DNA of 64,000 bases from Coix lacryma-jobi var. lacryma-jobi. Taxonomy: Eukaryota; Streptophyta; Magnoliopsida; Poales; Poaceae. Position 1 is the stretch's first letter; each line of letters starts with the position of its first letter. The notes beneath the pieces are model-generated. The model had not been told where the DNA came from, made no database searches, and was given only the letters and a program-made list of their open reading frames with translations. The stretch covers positions 23,306,842 through 23,370,841 of the forward strand of contig CM019822.1 of the NCBI GenBank assembly GCA_009763385.1. The letters run 5' to 3'. The translations under genes and the position numbers were made by a program. This document shows positions 42,701 through 54,337 of the stretch, one piece after another.

Positions 42701-44878
42701 TTATATAAGGACTGATAAATAACTTTTAGAGGCTTGTCACCTACCCAGGTGTCATCCCAGAACCTCGTAATGGTCTCATCTTTTTTTTTGAAACGTAATG
42801 GTCTCATCTTTGATATCGAAAGAACCTATAGCCAAAATCTCATCTTTGATACGCATGAGGCCTCGCCAAAAATGGGAGTCATTAGGTTTGGCTGTCACTT
42901 GAGAAAGAGCCTTTGAATATAAGTATTTTTTTCTTAAGCATCGACTGCCACATGCCATCTGAGTTTAGTAAATTAACCACCCATTTGGCCAATAGGCATT
43001 TATTCTGTAAATGTAAATCCAGGATGCCTAGACCCCCTTGTTCTTTAGGACGACACAAGATGTCCCATCTGACAAGTCTATATTTATGCTTGTCGGAGGA
43101 ACCTTGCTAGAAAAACCTTGATCTGAAATGGTCAAGTTTTTTTTAGTACGCCTTTAGTAATCTCAGAGAAAGACATCATGAACATGGGTAGGCTGCTTAG
43201 TACAGAATTAAGCAGGATTAGTCTTCCTCCGTAAGACCCAACAAGAGAGTTTTTGTTGAAAACGCTCTTAGATCTTTCTCCAGTCAGAATTTAAAAGTTG
43301 TCTGTGGTGCATTGGGATTCCTAAATATCTGAAGGGATACTCCCCTGCATTGCATCTGCAAAGAGAGTAGTATAATAGGATTTCATCTCTTTGGCTGATC
43401 TGTGAACATAGGCTTCAAGAGCACCATCCCTGGCATTTAGCAGGAACAACAAAGAAAATACGTTCATTTTGAATCCAAAATTCGAAACATTGGCCTGGGC
43501 CAGATTTTTTGCATCCTTCGTTGCTAGTGCAACCGCTCGTTTGAAAGCCTTGGATCCTTGTGATCGTAGTTCAAATCATAATAAATAAATAATATTTTTT
43601 TTCTACGGAAGAACGAAGACAAACTGTTCAAAAATATAGGAAATGTGTAAAACTAAAAGGCTTTCGTTCAACTGTACCAGCTGCGAACATGGGCTTCAAG
43701 CGCAGCCCCCCGCCATTCCTCGCCGTGGCCAACAAGACCAACAAGCAGGTCTTGAGAGGTCTCCTGGGAGTGAACTTCGCCTCTGCAGGATCCGGCATTC
43801 TCGACACAACAGTAAGCCACTCGTGACCAGAGTTATTACCCTTTGATTTCCTGCACGGTCGCTGGAACTGCAAGCAAAGATCACACACGTGCCGTGCGTG
43901 GATGGCTCCGTTCGTGTTCGTGCACAGGGGAGCTCCATCATCCCGCTGAGCAAGCAGGTGGAGCAGTTCGCCGGCGTGCAGCGCAACATCTCGTCGCGCG
44001 TCGGCACCGGGGCTGCCGACGCCCTGCTTTCGCGGTCCCTGTTCCTCGTCAGCACCGGCGGCAACGACCTGTTCGCCTTCTTCTCGCGGAACAGCACGCC
44101 GTCGGACGCCGCCAAGCAGCAGTTCGTCGGCAACCTCGTCGCGCTGTACGAGAACCATGTGAAGGTACGTCGCCGTCCGTGCTCTCTCTGAAGTCTGAAG
44201 CATGCATGATCCGCCGAGAAAACCCTCGCTGATGAAACGAAACGAAACGTAATGATGCGCTGCGCCTCGGCGGCGGTTGTTGAATCAGGCTCTGTACGTG
44301 CTCGGCGCGAGGAAGTTCGCGGTGATCGACGTCCCGCCGATCGGGTGCTGCCCCTACCCGCGGAGCCTGCACCCGCTCGGCGCCTGCATCGACGTCCTCA
44401 GCGAGCTGGCGCGCGGGTTCAACAGGGGCGTCAAGGCCGCCATGCACGGCCTCAGCCTCAGCTTCCAGGGGTTCAGGTACTCCGTCGGGAGCTCCCACGC
44501 CGTGGTGCAGAGCATCATGAAGCACCCTCAGAGGCTGGGTACGTACGTACGACGCTTTTCATCAGATAACTAACTAAAGTGACCGATGCGGTTGAGTTCA
44601 GGCTTTGAGACTTGAGGAATTTGGAAAAATGACGTACGGTACGTGCAGGGTTCAAGGACGTGACGAACGCGTGCTGCGGGTCGGGCCGCTTCAACGGGGA
44701 GTCCGGGTGCACGCCCAACGCGACGCTGTGCGACAACCGGCACGAGTACCTGTTCTGGGACCTGCTGCACCCGACGCACGCCACCTCCAAGATCGCCGCC
44801 GCCGCCATCTACAACGGCTCGCTGCACTTCGCCGCGCCCGTAAACTTCAGGCAGCTGGTGGAAGACGACCGGTACTAG
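39733..44878 (+). CDS. GDSL esterase/lipase, gene 1 (five exons)
   Basis: GDSL enzymes are secreted serine hydrolases acting on lipid or cell-wall esters. Exons 39733-40009, 43681-43811, 43928-44164, 44289-44538 and 44649-44878 join in phase into 374 residues, the normal size for the plant family. Residues 1 to about 22 form an Ala/Leu-rich signal peptide. Block I is IYVFGDSTADVGNNNYL with the nucleophile Ser46. Block III is LVSTGGNDLFAFF with the oxyanion Gly and Asn. Block V is DLLHPTH with Asp336 and His339 completing the catalytic set. ATG 39733 is chosen because it starts the hydrophobic leader. Intron 1 is 3.67 kb and holds a Stowaway-like MITE, other MITE pieces and a LINE that reaches almost to the acceptor. 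The substrate cannot be inferred. A related gene follows 1 kb downstream. Confidence 0.93.
40202..40330. mobile_element. Small MITE in GDSL intron 1
   Basis: GGGCTCGTTTGG at the left and CAAACAAGCCC at the right are inverted ends, and the 129-bp interior is AT-rich. No clear target-site duplication is visible, so the family is uncertain. Confidence 0.6.
40446..40701. mobile_element. Stowaway-like MITE in GDSL intron 1 (256 bp)
   Basis: CTCACTCCGTCCAACAAAAC, then ATGCAATT, pairs with AATTGCATGTTTTTATGGAC, then GGAGGGAG. TA flanks it (40444-40445 and 40702-40703). The size matches the 36382 and 36714 elements. A single, unpaired CTCCATCCCGTCCC end of another copy follows near 40781. Confidence 0.87.
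41390..41673. mobile_element. MITE fragment ending CTAAACAAGGCC in GDSL intron 1
   Basis: The right part (TAGACTAAATTAGTACCGCA through ACATCTAAACAAGGCC) looks like the end of a common grass MITE whose other terminus would read GGCCTTGTTTAG. I do not find that left terminus, so it is a fragment or is rearranged. AT-rich, no ORF. Confidence 0.5.
41752..41794 (+). repeat. LINE target-site duplication, left copy, with a duplicated splice acceptor
   Basis: AAACTAGAAGGCTTTCGTTC through CAGCTGTGAACAT matches 43650-43690 with about four mismatches in some 42 bases. It contains the same CAG|CTG(T/C)GAACAT junction that forms the start of GDSL exon 2 at 43681. Confidence 0.75.
41795..43648 (-). mobile_element. 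5'-truncated LINE (L1-type) in GDSL intron 1
   Basis: The element begins on the plus strand with a T run (complement of the A tail). On the minus strand, 42348-41917 encodes CISCNRNETIQHLFLDC and WRIIFYATN, the RT-associated zinc-binding domain. Next comes VGVAAMCWDIWRCRNDVIF, the C-terminal end of plant L1 ORF2. Upstream, 42807-42445 encodes TRFWDDTWVGDKPL, the segment between RT and the zinc domain. Frames are broken by stops and shifts, so it is inactive. It lies antisense to the GDSL gene. Confidence 0.88.
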
Positions 44879-45748
44879 GTGGCGAGGACGTACCCGTGCT
44901 ACGTGTGCCGTTGCTGCTTACTGTACTTACTACCTGGCCGTGTCTGTCTGTGCTGGTGATAGTGTATTGGTGTGTAGGACGATGGATATGCATGGCCGTG
45001 TTCGTTATATGTGTTTCTCGTGGTTTAGATGACGACGGCGGCCGGCGTAGTTTGTACTCTGAGATTTAATATAACATGTCACCGCTCGTGCCCTCTGTGA
45101 TAATCTGAACGAACTGAGTGCAGTGCGTGTAACAGAATCCTGCTGTGGAGAGAGATACAGTGCAGCGCATGAAGACATATATATACCCATAATCTGCAGA
45201 GATACAGAATCTTTTGACGCGTCATACTCCACTAAAATTCTTGAGAATTCAGAAATACCCGTAAGAGCCAAGAGCGTCAGGCTCACGCCCTTCGGCCATT
45301 GGACGCCGGCTAGATCCGAGCGCAAGCTCTAAGCACGTCGGTACAATATATCCTGCAGGCCATTGCAGCATGCCGTTCTAGGGTGCCAGCTGATATGTCC
45401 TAAGCTGCACCAGTTTTGCAGCTGTCGTGACGTCGCTGTTGCCTCCGCGGTGCTACAGGTCTTGGCCATGTGGACTTGTTCAAACACACTACACATTCCC
45501 AGCCTTTTTTTAATTCCACGAATACGACGCGTTTTACAGCCTCAGTTTGGGTGGAACCGGCCTCCAGATGATGCCACAGAACATTCTTTGCGTTGCATCG
45601 ACAGATGTAACATGCTGGGTTTTAATAATCGGCACGGCATGGGGATTGGGGACAATTCCAAGCCAGAACGGAAACGCCGACCTAGTCGACGATTATTCTG
45701 CGCCGGTCTTGGTTAATTGCTGATGGAAGCATGTGCATCCTGTCACAG
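44879..45748. other. GDSL gene 1 3' UTR and spacer to gene 2
   Basis: There is no ORF with a recognisable domain. An AT-rich TTTAATATAACA stretch near 45064 is the likeliest poly(A) region of gene 1. The remainder is the upstream region of gene 2. Confidence 0.45.
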
Positions 45749-45756
45749 TATATATA
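45749..45756 (+). promoter_or_regulatory. TATA box of GDSL gene 2
   Basis: TATATATA lies 105 bp upstream of the start codon at 45861, a normal spacing for a short 5' leader. Confidence 0.55.
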
Positions 45757-45860
45757 TGTTCGGCCACGTACGTTACGTATATTCTCAAGGCCTCGCTCAT
45801 CACCTGAAAGGAAAACTAGCTGAGCAGAGCACAAAGCAAAAAGCCACAGAGACCGAGCCG

Positions 45861-47252
45861 ATGGCCAAGCGGACTGCGGCCTCATCCGTGCTCGTGTGCC
45901 TGCTCGTGCTCGTGGCAACGGACGCGGAGGCGAGGCACCCGCGGCTTGTCCCCGCGGCGTTCGTGTTCGGGGACTCCACGGTGGACGTCGGCACCAACAA
46001 CAACCTGAACGTCACCGTTGCGGCCAGAGCCAACTACCCGCAGTACGGCATCGACTTTCCCGGGTCCAAGCCGACCGGGCGCTTCAGTAATGGCTTCAAC
46101 ACGGCAGACCTGCTAGGTACGAACTGGAGTACTCCGTATATGTTACACATCACCTGCACGGCTGCACTCTGTGGTGGATGACTGACCGACTAGCACACTT
46201 TATTATGATGGTGAACATCCAGCTCGAGGCCTCGGCTTCAAAATGAGCCCGCCGGCTTACCTCTCTCTGACGGAGAAGGCCCTCAGGTCTCAGATGTGCA
46301 AGGGCATCAACTTCGCGTCAGCAGGGTCCGGGCTTGCCAGTGGCACCGGCAAATCACTGGTACGCATGCGTGGGTCGTACTGCTTGCCCATATTATACAA
46401 AAAAACATGCATAATAACACGGGCAATATATTCAAATCGTTCAGTTTGGCGAGGTGATCCCGATGTCCCAGCAGCTGGAGCAGTTCTCAGGGGTCGTTGA
46501 TCGCATGGCCAGCCTCAAGGGTCAGAAGAAGACCGCCAGTCTCCTCGGCAGGTCCATCTTTTTCATCAGCGCCGGCAGCAACGACATGTTCGAGTACTCG
46601 GCGTCCCGCGGCGACGACGCAGAGTTCTTGGGCGCCCTGGTGGACGCCTACGAGCGCCACGTCACGGCCCTGTACGGCATGGGCGCGAGGAAGTTCAGCG
46701 TCATCAGCATCCCGCCGCTGGGGTGCATCCCGTCGCAGCGGCTGCGCCGGCTGCAGCAGCTGGGGACCCAGGGCTGCTTCGACCCGCTCAACGACCTCGC
46801 GCTGCGCTCCTACCCGATGCTCGCCGGGATGCTGCGGCGGCTGCGCGACGCGCTGCCCGGCATGGCATACTCCCTCGCCGACGCCTACGCCATGGTCTCC
46901 TTCGTCTTCCAAAACCCACGGACCGACGCCTGGAGTAAGCGAGCGATGGTGAACGATCTGATCACCATTTTTTTTCCGAATCGATCTGATCCATGGATCG
47001 TTTTTTGCTCGGCTGTGTACGTGCCCTGCAGACTTCACGGACCTGGAGACGGCGTGCTGCGGCGGTGGCCCGTTCGGGGCGGCGTTCGCGTGCAATGAGA
47101 CGGCGCCGGTGTGCGCCAACCGCGACGGTTACCTGTTCTGGGACGCCAACCATCCCTCGCAGGCCGTGTCAGCCATCGCCGCGCAGACGATCTTCGCCGG
47201 CAACAGGACCTTCGTCAACCCCGTCAACGTCAGGGAGCTCGCAATGCTGTGA
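45861..47252 (+). CDS. GDSL esterase/lipase, gene 2 (four exons)
   Basis: Exons 45861-46116, 46223-46359, 46445-46934 and 47032-47252 join in phase into 367 residues. The N-terminus (VLVCLLVLVATDAEA) is a signal peptide, so the enzyme should be secreted. Block I is FVFGDSTVDVGTNNN with Ser39. Block III is FISAGSNDMFEY, where GSND replaces the GGND of gene 1. Block V is DANHPSQ with Asp332 and His335. Gene order, orientation, exon phases and motifs such as GARKF and PPLGCIPSQ/PPIGCCPYP show that the two genes are related neighbours, probably a tandem duplication. The third exon covers exons 3 and 4 of gene 1 (ERHVTALYGMGARK is uninterrupted), so one intron differs. No lesion seen. Confidence 0.93.
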
Positions 47253-47603
47253 TGCTGCGATTTTTTCTGGAGATTAATAATTCCTGAAGTCACTTCGTCA
47301 ACCAATAAGCAGTAGTCGCACTACCGGACGGGGCGAGCAGTTGGTTCCGCCGTTCCGGACGCAGTCAATCATCGGTCATAGAGATGCGCGTGATGGCCAG
47401 CCAGCCCGTGTGCTTCAAGCAGAAATTTGTTTGCTCTTGTATTGTCGATTTCAAAACTTGAATGACCTTTCTTGCTTTCAATATAGCATAAACAAAGGAA
47501 ATTTCCTTTTCTTTCTTTTTAAAAAGAAGGAATAAGCCTTGTGTACCTGATGAGAAGAAAAATGTGTCGTTGACGGTGAGGGCTCTCATTCATCAATTCC
47601 TCA

Positions 47604-47954
47604 GAGCAACTCCAACGTGTTTAATTTTTGTTTGGCAAAATATGATATTTGCCAACTCTCAAAATAATATGACAAAGGTAAAAAGAGTCAATCTCCAACG
47701 GTTTTGCATTTAGACTTGACAAAACTAAAAAATTGTGCACGTGAGAGGTAAATATCTCGCAGGAGTAGCACGCGAGGGCGATTGCCAAGCGAACCGCGAC
47801 TTGACATATATGCCAAATATCACCCAATATTTGCCAAGTTGCTAAAAATGCCAAACTCATTTGTCAAACCGTTGGATAAGAGATTTTTAGACTTTTTTTT
47901 TTTTTGCAAAAACAAGAATGCAAATCTCATTTTCAAAACCGTTGGAGACACTGA
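47604..47954. mobile_element. MITE-like element with CTCCAACG inverted ends
   Basis: The left end GAGCAACTCCAACG and the right end, read on the minus strand as CAGTGTCTCCAACGG, are related inverted termini. CCGTTGGA motifs recur inside. It is AT-rich, about 350 bp, with no ORF of interest. I see no clear duplication, so the ends are approximate. Confidence 0.55.
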
Positions 47955-47959
47955 GTCTT

Positions 47960-48898
47960 GTCCACGGCCGCACCACGTAGTGAGTGCAATTTGGGCCTTG
48001 AGACGTGACGGTGAACGATTTGAGTCTTCCTTATTGGGCTTATTTTTTTCCCGTTACTGTCGAAACTGAATTTCATTACTAGGGCCATTAAATTAAAGAG
48101 TTTTCTGATAGACTGATACTCTTGGACCACACAAAAGTAGCCACCAGAACGTAAAGAGACTAACATCTACGAACTGTTAAGTTTAACAGCACTCCAACTT
48201 CTATTAACCCCTTCCATTACAAGCCAACAGCTTATTGGGCCTAATATGGGCTGAGAAAAGGACGTTTCAGAGTCCACTTTTACTCCTTCAATTTTTGGAA
48301 AAGTCTGCTTTTCCCCCTATATAAACTATAAATCCGGATAAAACACCTATCTCAACTTCTGAAACAAAACATCTTACCTCTCTGGCTCGATTATAAGTGG
48401 TTTTGGACAATGGTTTTATACAGTGCTAGTCGTTTTGTCTTTTATTTTATTTTATTTATTTATTTATGTTGAATCTTTAAAAAATCATAGTAAATCAGAG
48501 AAAAATCATAAAATAGAAAAATCTAATTTTAATTGATTGACTCACCTGAGTAGTACAAAGTTTTGTTGTCACTTAGATCTATGCTTTTCTATAAATAAAA
48601 TAAATTTGTAACTAAATTATACATGATCCAATGAATATGGATTTTTTTACTACAGTTCAAGCATACAATAATTAGTCCACCATCAAATTTTCACTATAAT
48701 TAGACTTTAGAAACTTCAACGATGGATTATTCCAATTAATTCCATATATTAATATGCTTTTCTGTAATTAATTTCATACTCAATATGTTTAGTATATAAA
48801 TAAAATTTGATCTGCTTTTGTGCAGGTCAATTTTTTAAAAAAATTTAACTAGGTTTGTAGAAAATACATGGAATATTTACATATTCAAATAAGGTTAT
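47960..48898. other. AT-rich intergenic DNA
   Basis: No gene or clear repeat is supported. It ends at the TGTCGGTG start of an LTR-like sequence. Confidence 0.5.
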
Positions 48899-51132
48899 TG
48901 TCGGTGTTTGTTAACCGACAACTCGTCTCGGGGGTATCCCGACGATTTGTTCGGTGGAGATCGACGTATGCAGAACTCGATGGTAAACGCAGAGACAATG
49001 ATTTATACTGGTTCAGTCTGCTAAATAGCATCCCTACATCCAGTTTGGGGGAATAGTATTGCGCCCTGCGCTTATGAGTGTCTCGTTGTGTACCATGACC
49101 CCTGTCTCTGGCTTGCCGATCTATGGAGCTCTGCCTCTCTTTATATAGTCCAGGAGGCAGAGTCCTAGTCGTTTACAATCTTAGGAGTCCTAGTAGGATT
49201 ACAAGGTAACAATACTACTAGGATTACATGGAGAGTCCTAGTTGGACTAGGTCTTCGCCCTTCCTTGCGGAGTACCCGGGACTCTGTCCTAAGCAAGCCC
49301 CGAGCTCTTCATGGTTTATCGGTGAAGTCATCTTGAGACCTTGGCCTTGATCAAGTGTCATCCGAGTACCTTCTGAGAGAGAACCATAAAGTGCTCTTGA
49401 AGTCTTCTAATGGTGTGTGCTTTCTAAAAAGCGCACCCATTGGGTGTAGCCCCCGAGCCTCTTGCTGTTTAGCATAAAGAGCTGGAGGGTCTTGTCTGAA
49501 ATTGCTCCAATTCCTTTCGAAGAAATTTGGATGCATCATTTGAGGATATGTATCCCGCAGCCCCCGAGCCTAAAATCGACTACTCGGAGTCGATTGTAGA
49601 ATCTTGTAGACATCCTCAAGGGTGCAACCGAGTAATCTCCCGAAGACATGGATCAACATCTGCTTGTCGCCGAGTAGTTGAATGCTTGTAAATTTGATCT
49701 TTCATCCTTGAATCCTAGCCCCCCGTAGTCGGAGTGATGTCGACTAAGCTGAGGCAAGGACCGAGCCCCTGAGCTTAATGCCGACTAAGCCATAGAGGAG
49801 AAGGAGCTTGATCGAAGTAGTGGAAGTAGAATATTGGTGAGCTCAAGGCTTCGGTGGGTAGTCTCCTCACCGGAGACCCCTATCACCCCCCACCCTCGAG
49901 ACTCCCAAATCATCATAACCATGTTTGAAGGCTCGTCGCAATAATCATGGTGTCCGAGTGAGGAAGCCCTTAGGGGCATATCTAACCCCGCGACGTGGTG
50001 TCCGAGTGAGGCAACCCTCAGGGGCCTACCTCACCCAGCGGCGTTGTAGTCCATATCTTTTCCCTGTAAAGAAGACATACAAAAATATATAATAACTGAT
50101 ATTTATGATATCAAGTCGGGAGCATGTCCCAGCATTAACAAATGCATATGAAATTTTTCGCATCTTGCTCTTGCTAGGTTGTTTAAGTCACCTGAGTAGT
50201 GGGCCTGTGACGTTTAAGCACCTGTCTTGCGTGTCGAGCTTTATTTGTCGAGCGTGAGGTACAGGCTTCACAGATTAAGACTTGCACTTACTCAAGTAAT
50301 TTAACAACTTGCTAAGAGAAGATTATAGCAGCCATGCTGCACGAAAAAATAGCACGCTCCGAGTGTACATTGTACACCCGTGAGGTGTTGTCCCGACTAC
50401 AAGCTCGGAGCTATATGAGTAGCCGGGAATGCAATTATGATGTGGCGTAGTGGCTCACAATTACCATTTGGAAATATTAAAAATATTAAAGCGTGACTTA
50501 GCTTAGTTGATACCGAGTTGAGTGGTCAGCACCGCCGAGTGGAGTAGTCGACATCATCGAGATATCCGAGTAATGGATGACTTGGTACTCGGACGGCTCT
50601 CTTATTACTCGGACGACTTGTTTGCAGCTCGATAACGTCTTGATGGTTCAACGCCTGCTCGACAGCTCTCTTGTGGCTCGACGGCTCGCTCGTGGCTCGA
50701 CGGCAACTTGATGGCTTGCTTGCGGTTCAATCAGCAACTCGAGGGCTCGCTTGCTTGCAGCTCGACAGCGGCTTGATGGCTCACTTGTGGCTCAACAACA
50801 GCTTGAAGGCTCGCTTTTGCGGCTGTTTACACCAGATTTTGGACTGAGAAGTTTGATATTTTGTAAACATAAACGGTCGGTCTGTTAAGGAAAAGGATCG
50901 GCCTAGAAATATAAAAAGCTCGTATGAGTCAAAGGTGACCCGGAAGCTTCATGCGGACCAACACGACGGGCTTCAAATACGTGTCGGACTCGACCAAGGA
51001 GTTCAAGTTGGTCGTCTTTTATTTTTCCTTTTTTGTAATCTACTCGTATTAGGACAGGTGTCAACCGGGTTATAAATAGCTAAGAACCCGAATTTTGTAA
51101 AGAACAACACAATCAATCAAACACAACCGGCC
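48899..51132 (+). mobile_element. LTR-like gypsy-type sequence interrupted by copia
   Basis: It starts TGTCGGTGTTTGTTAACCGA, a start typical of grass gypsy LTRs. It has repeated blocks such as CCCCCGAGCCT and GTGTCCGAGTGAGG, and many CTCGA(C/T)GGCT repeats at 50630-50830. A TATA box (TATAAATA, 51071-51078) lies about 60 bp from the right edge. No coding domain is present. It stops where the copia LTR begins, so the rest should lie beyond the window or be lost. Whether it is a solo LTR or part of a full element cannot be told. Confidence 0.6.
51071..51078 (+). promoter_or_regulatory. TATA box in LTR-like sequence
   Basis: TATAAATA follows CAACCGGGT and precedes a short A-rich leader, as in the U3/R border of plant LTRs. 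Confidence 0.5.
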
Positions 51133-53298
51133 TGAAAGGTCCGAAATGGCTAGGGGGGGGGGGTGAATAGCCTAATTAAAAACTACAAAATTACTTAGGC
51201 AAACACTATTAGTATAACAAATGGCGAAGCTTTTTGCGCTAGCCTAACAGTGTGTTGCAAGCCACCTATCCAACAATTCTACATAATATAACTATAGCAC
51301 ACAAGCAATTAGAGCTAGAAACTAATGCGGATAAACTAGCTCTAGCACAACTATTATCAAGATGATAAAGAGAAAACAAGTGTGTGCTAAGAATGAACTA
51401 TAAAACTAATCACAATATCACTACACAAGGTATATGACAAAAGATATACAACAAGTGAAAGAAGTACACAAATAAATAGCTCGATGTAAATGCACAAAGT
51501 AAATGAGCTAGATAGAAGTGATTTCACCGAGCCTTCGGGATCGTCTAGTAGAGAGCCAATCACCGATGAAATCCACTTGAGATGTCAATCACCAAGAAGT
51601 GGAGGCAATCACAATAAGCACACGGGACACCAAGATTTATCTCGAGGTTCACGTGCTTGCCGGCACGCTACTCCACGTTGTGTCGACCAACACTAGGTGA
51701 CCCGGTGGCTAATTGACACAAAGCCAAGCTCACAAAGAGCGCCACAAGAATCTACCACTAGTGAGGTAGCTCAATGACACGAGCAATCCACTAAGGATGC
51801 CTCTTGCCGCTCCGGCGAGGTGAGGCTCCAAAACCTCTCACAATCACGAACGATGGTGACCAAGAACAATCTCCTTCTCTTGTCAAATCCACCTCAACGC
51901 CTCCAAGCCGTCTAGGCACCGGCAAATGCCAAGAGTAACAAAAAACTCAATGCCGATGCGAAGAACTAGTGCCACTAGATTGAACTCTTTCAAATCACGC
52001 ACTAGATCACTCAATCTCACTTGGTTTGATCAAATCAACTTGGGAGATGAGTTGGGAGGCTTGCCAATACTCACTAGTATGCTTAGGAATCAGAATATGC
52101 AAGTGTAAAACCAAATGAGCCGGCCAAGCCCCTTAAATAGCCCACAAGTCGGCCTAGCCGTTGGGCCCAAATGGGGCATCAGACGCGCCGATGCTCAACC
52201 ATCGGACGCTGCCCCAGCGTCCGATGCTCCAGATGGGGCGACGTGTCCCCCCAATATGAATTCAGCCCGTTAGATCCCAACGGTCATATCCCTTCGCGCC
52301 ACGGTTAAAGTGACATCGGACGCGCCGATACCAGGCATCGGACGCTCCGATGCCACTGCTCGATTTAGCATTTTTCTGCGCCACATCAGACGCTCCAGCA
52401 CTCTCACATCGGACGCTCAACCCATGCGTCCGATGACCATGTAGAGAGGTTCTAGAGAGGGCCAAATTACATCGGACGCGTTCGATGGATCTGCATCAGA
52501 CGCAGGCCAGCGTCCGATGCTCCCTGGAAAACTAACTCATGCCACGTCACCTGCATCAGACTCTGCAACAGTGTTTCCTCAGCGTCCGTTGCCAGCGTCC
52601 GATGCGCCTTCAACTTCTGACAGAAACTAGGGTTAACCATCGGACGCTCAGCCAGCGTCCGATGCTCCTCGGACTAGCGTCCGATGCTCCCTGAGCATGA
52701 CACTTTACTTCCAAAATCCGCTGAATCCTGCCTTGCAAGCTCGGCAGGAGGGAGAAGGACTATACTCTAGTTTCTCCCACTTCTCCACAACTCCTTAACA
52801 CCCCCTTATCCCAAAAGTGCCAACACCACCAAGTGTACATCATTGTATGCAAGTGTGTTAGCATTTTGCAAAGCATTTTCCAAGGGGTTTTGTTAGTCAC
52901 TCACTAGGTCTATAGCATCAATATGTTAGAGAACTCCTAGTGGCACTTCAACATCACATAAGCCGTGAATCAACTCCTCTTAATAGTAGGACTATCTAAC
53001 CTAAATGTGATCACACTAGCTAAGTGTCTTGATCACCAAAACAAAGAGCCCTATAGGTTATACCTTTGCCTTAGGGCCTCTTTGCTCCATCTCTTCTCTT
53101 CTTCGTTTTACCAATGGTAGAGCACTCGATCTCTTGAGTGCTTGTGGCATTCACCATTCTCCATGGGTTGCCACCTTGTTAGCTCCACCACTTGGCTTGG
53201 TCACAATCCTTTCTTAGTAGCTACACACATGCTTAACAATAGGATTAGACCAAATAGGTTTCATCAATTAACCAAATCAAAATCAATAAGGGCTTTCA
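51133..53298 (-). repeat. 3' LTR of copia element (2166 bp)
   Basis: The plus strand begins TGAAAGGTCCG and ends GGGCTTTCA, so the LTR has TGAAAG/CTTTCA inverted termini. It abuts the polypurine tract at 53299. It contains an 11-G run at 51151 and a cluster of CATCGGACGC/GCGTCCGATG motifs at 52170-52700. No partner LTR is in the window, so the length rests on the termini alone. Confidence 0.72.
52170..52700. repeat. Cluster of CATCGGACGC / GCGTCCGATG motifs
   Basis: The 10-mer or its near variants (CATCAGACGC, GCGTCCGTTG) occur roughly 18 times in about 530 bp in both orientations, so neighbouring copies can pair as palindromes. Confidence 0.85.
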
Positions 53299-53318
53299 AT
53301 CTCCCTCTTTTGGTAATT
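53299..53318 (-). promoter_or_regulatory. Polypurine tract of copia element
   Basis: On the minus strand, ACCAAAAGAGGGAGAT lies immediately before the LTR start TGAAAG, the usual position for plus-strand priming. Confidence 0.75.
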
Positions 53319-54337
53319 GATGACAACCTATACAAAGATATGTGATTTAAATTTGAGTAACCACATTGATAGTATTAGCTCCCCTACATATGTGCTATAG
53401 AGTTTGGTTCTAATTTGGCACATATGTATGGATATTAAATGTGGATGAGCAATACTATCAATGATGATGCTAAGGCGTAAGAATGGACCTTTGAAGCGTG
53501 ATACCAATTGGAGTGCACATGTTAAACCATCCTTAGCATCATTTGTCACTAGACATACATCAAACTCAAGAACCCCATGAGATCAACATAATAATAAGGC
53601 TCTTGAACCACTTAAAAACAAGTATGTCTAGTTATCATCCTATTTATGCTAGTGAGTCATATCATCAATCATGTTCTATCACTAGCATTGACCATATAAG
53701 CATAAATATCAAAATAAGTAGCTTATGTATTGCAATCAAACATATGAATATGCACATTTCAAATGCAACATACATGTTTATGAACTTGCTCCCCCTATTT
53801 GTATGCTCCATCCCATTTGAAGGTTTACTTAGCATGTCTCTTTTATCTTAGCTTTTTAGCATTTCTCCTTTATATCTTTTTATCATTTTCTCCCCCTTGG
53901 TCAACAATTATCATAAAAGTGGGGCAAGTTTTAATGAAAGGAGACAATCTTTGTGCCATGAGATTCATGTGTGGGGATCAAACTAGGTCAAGTTATGGCT
54001 TAATCTAGCTCATGAGCATAAGATATTTAACACGTTTGCTCTAGAGTAAGCTTCTTCACACATCTTACAATGGTTATCTTACTCACGTTGGTTAAATTCT
54101 CATTGCTCACTTACTAGACCAAGCACTAGAATTACAAGCTCACAAACAAGTTATATGCTACCACTAGATCAAGTCAAACATAGAAGCAATAGTGGTACCA
54201 TATATACTTCAAATTATTTGATTTACCATGAATGAGCCTAAATAAGCAATGTGATGGCTATATGAACTAGAACATAACCTAATAAGAATGAATGCATATG
54301 ACAAACAATTTCACCTTTGCTTTCTGGGAGAGCATGT
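53319..54337. other. Copia spacer between pol and the polypurine tract
   Basis: About 1 kb of AT-rich sequence. Some Sireviruses carry an env-like ORF here, but I see no ORF with a membrane or coiled-coil signature, so it is probably non-coding. Confidence 0.5.

Noticed and set aside
46487..47119. 210-codon minus-strand ORF over GDSL gene 2
   Set aside because: It is antisense to a well-supported exon, has no domain and crosses the real intron.
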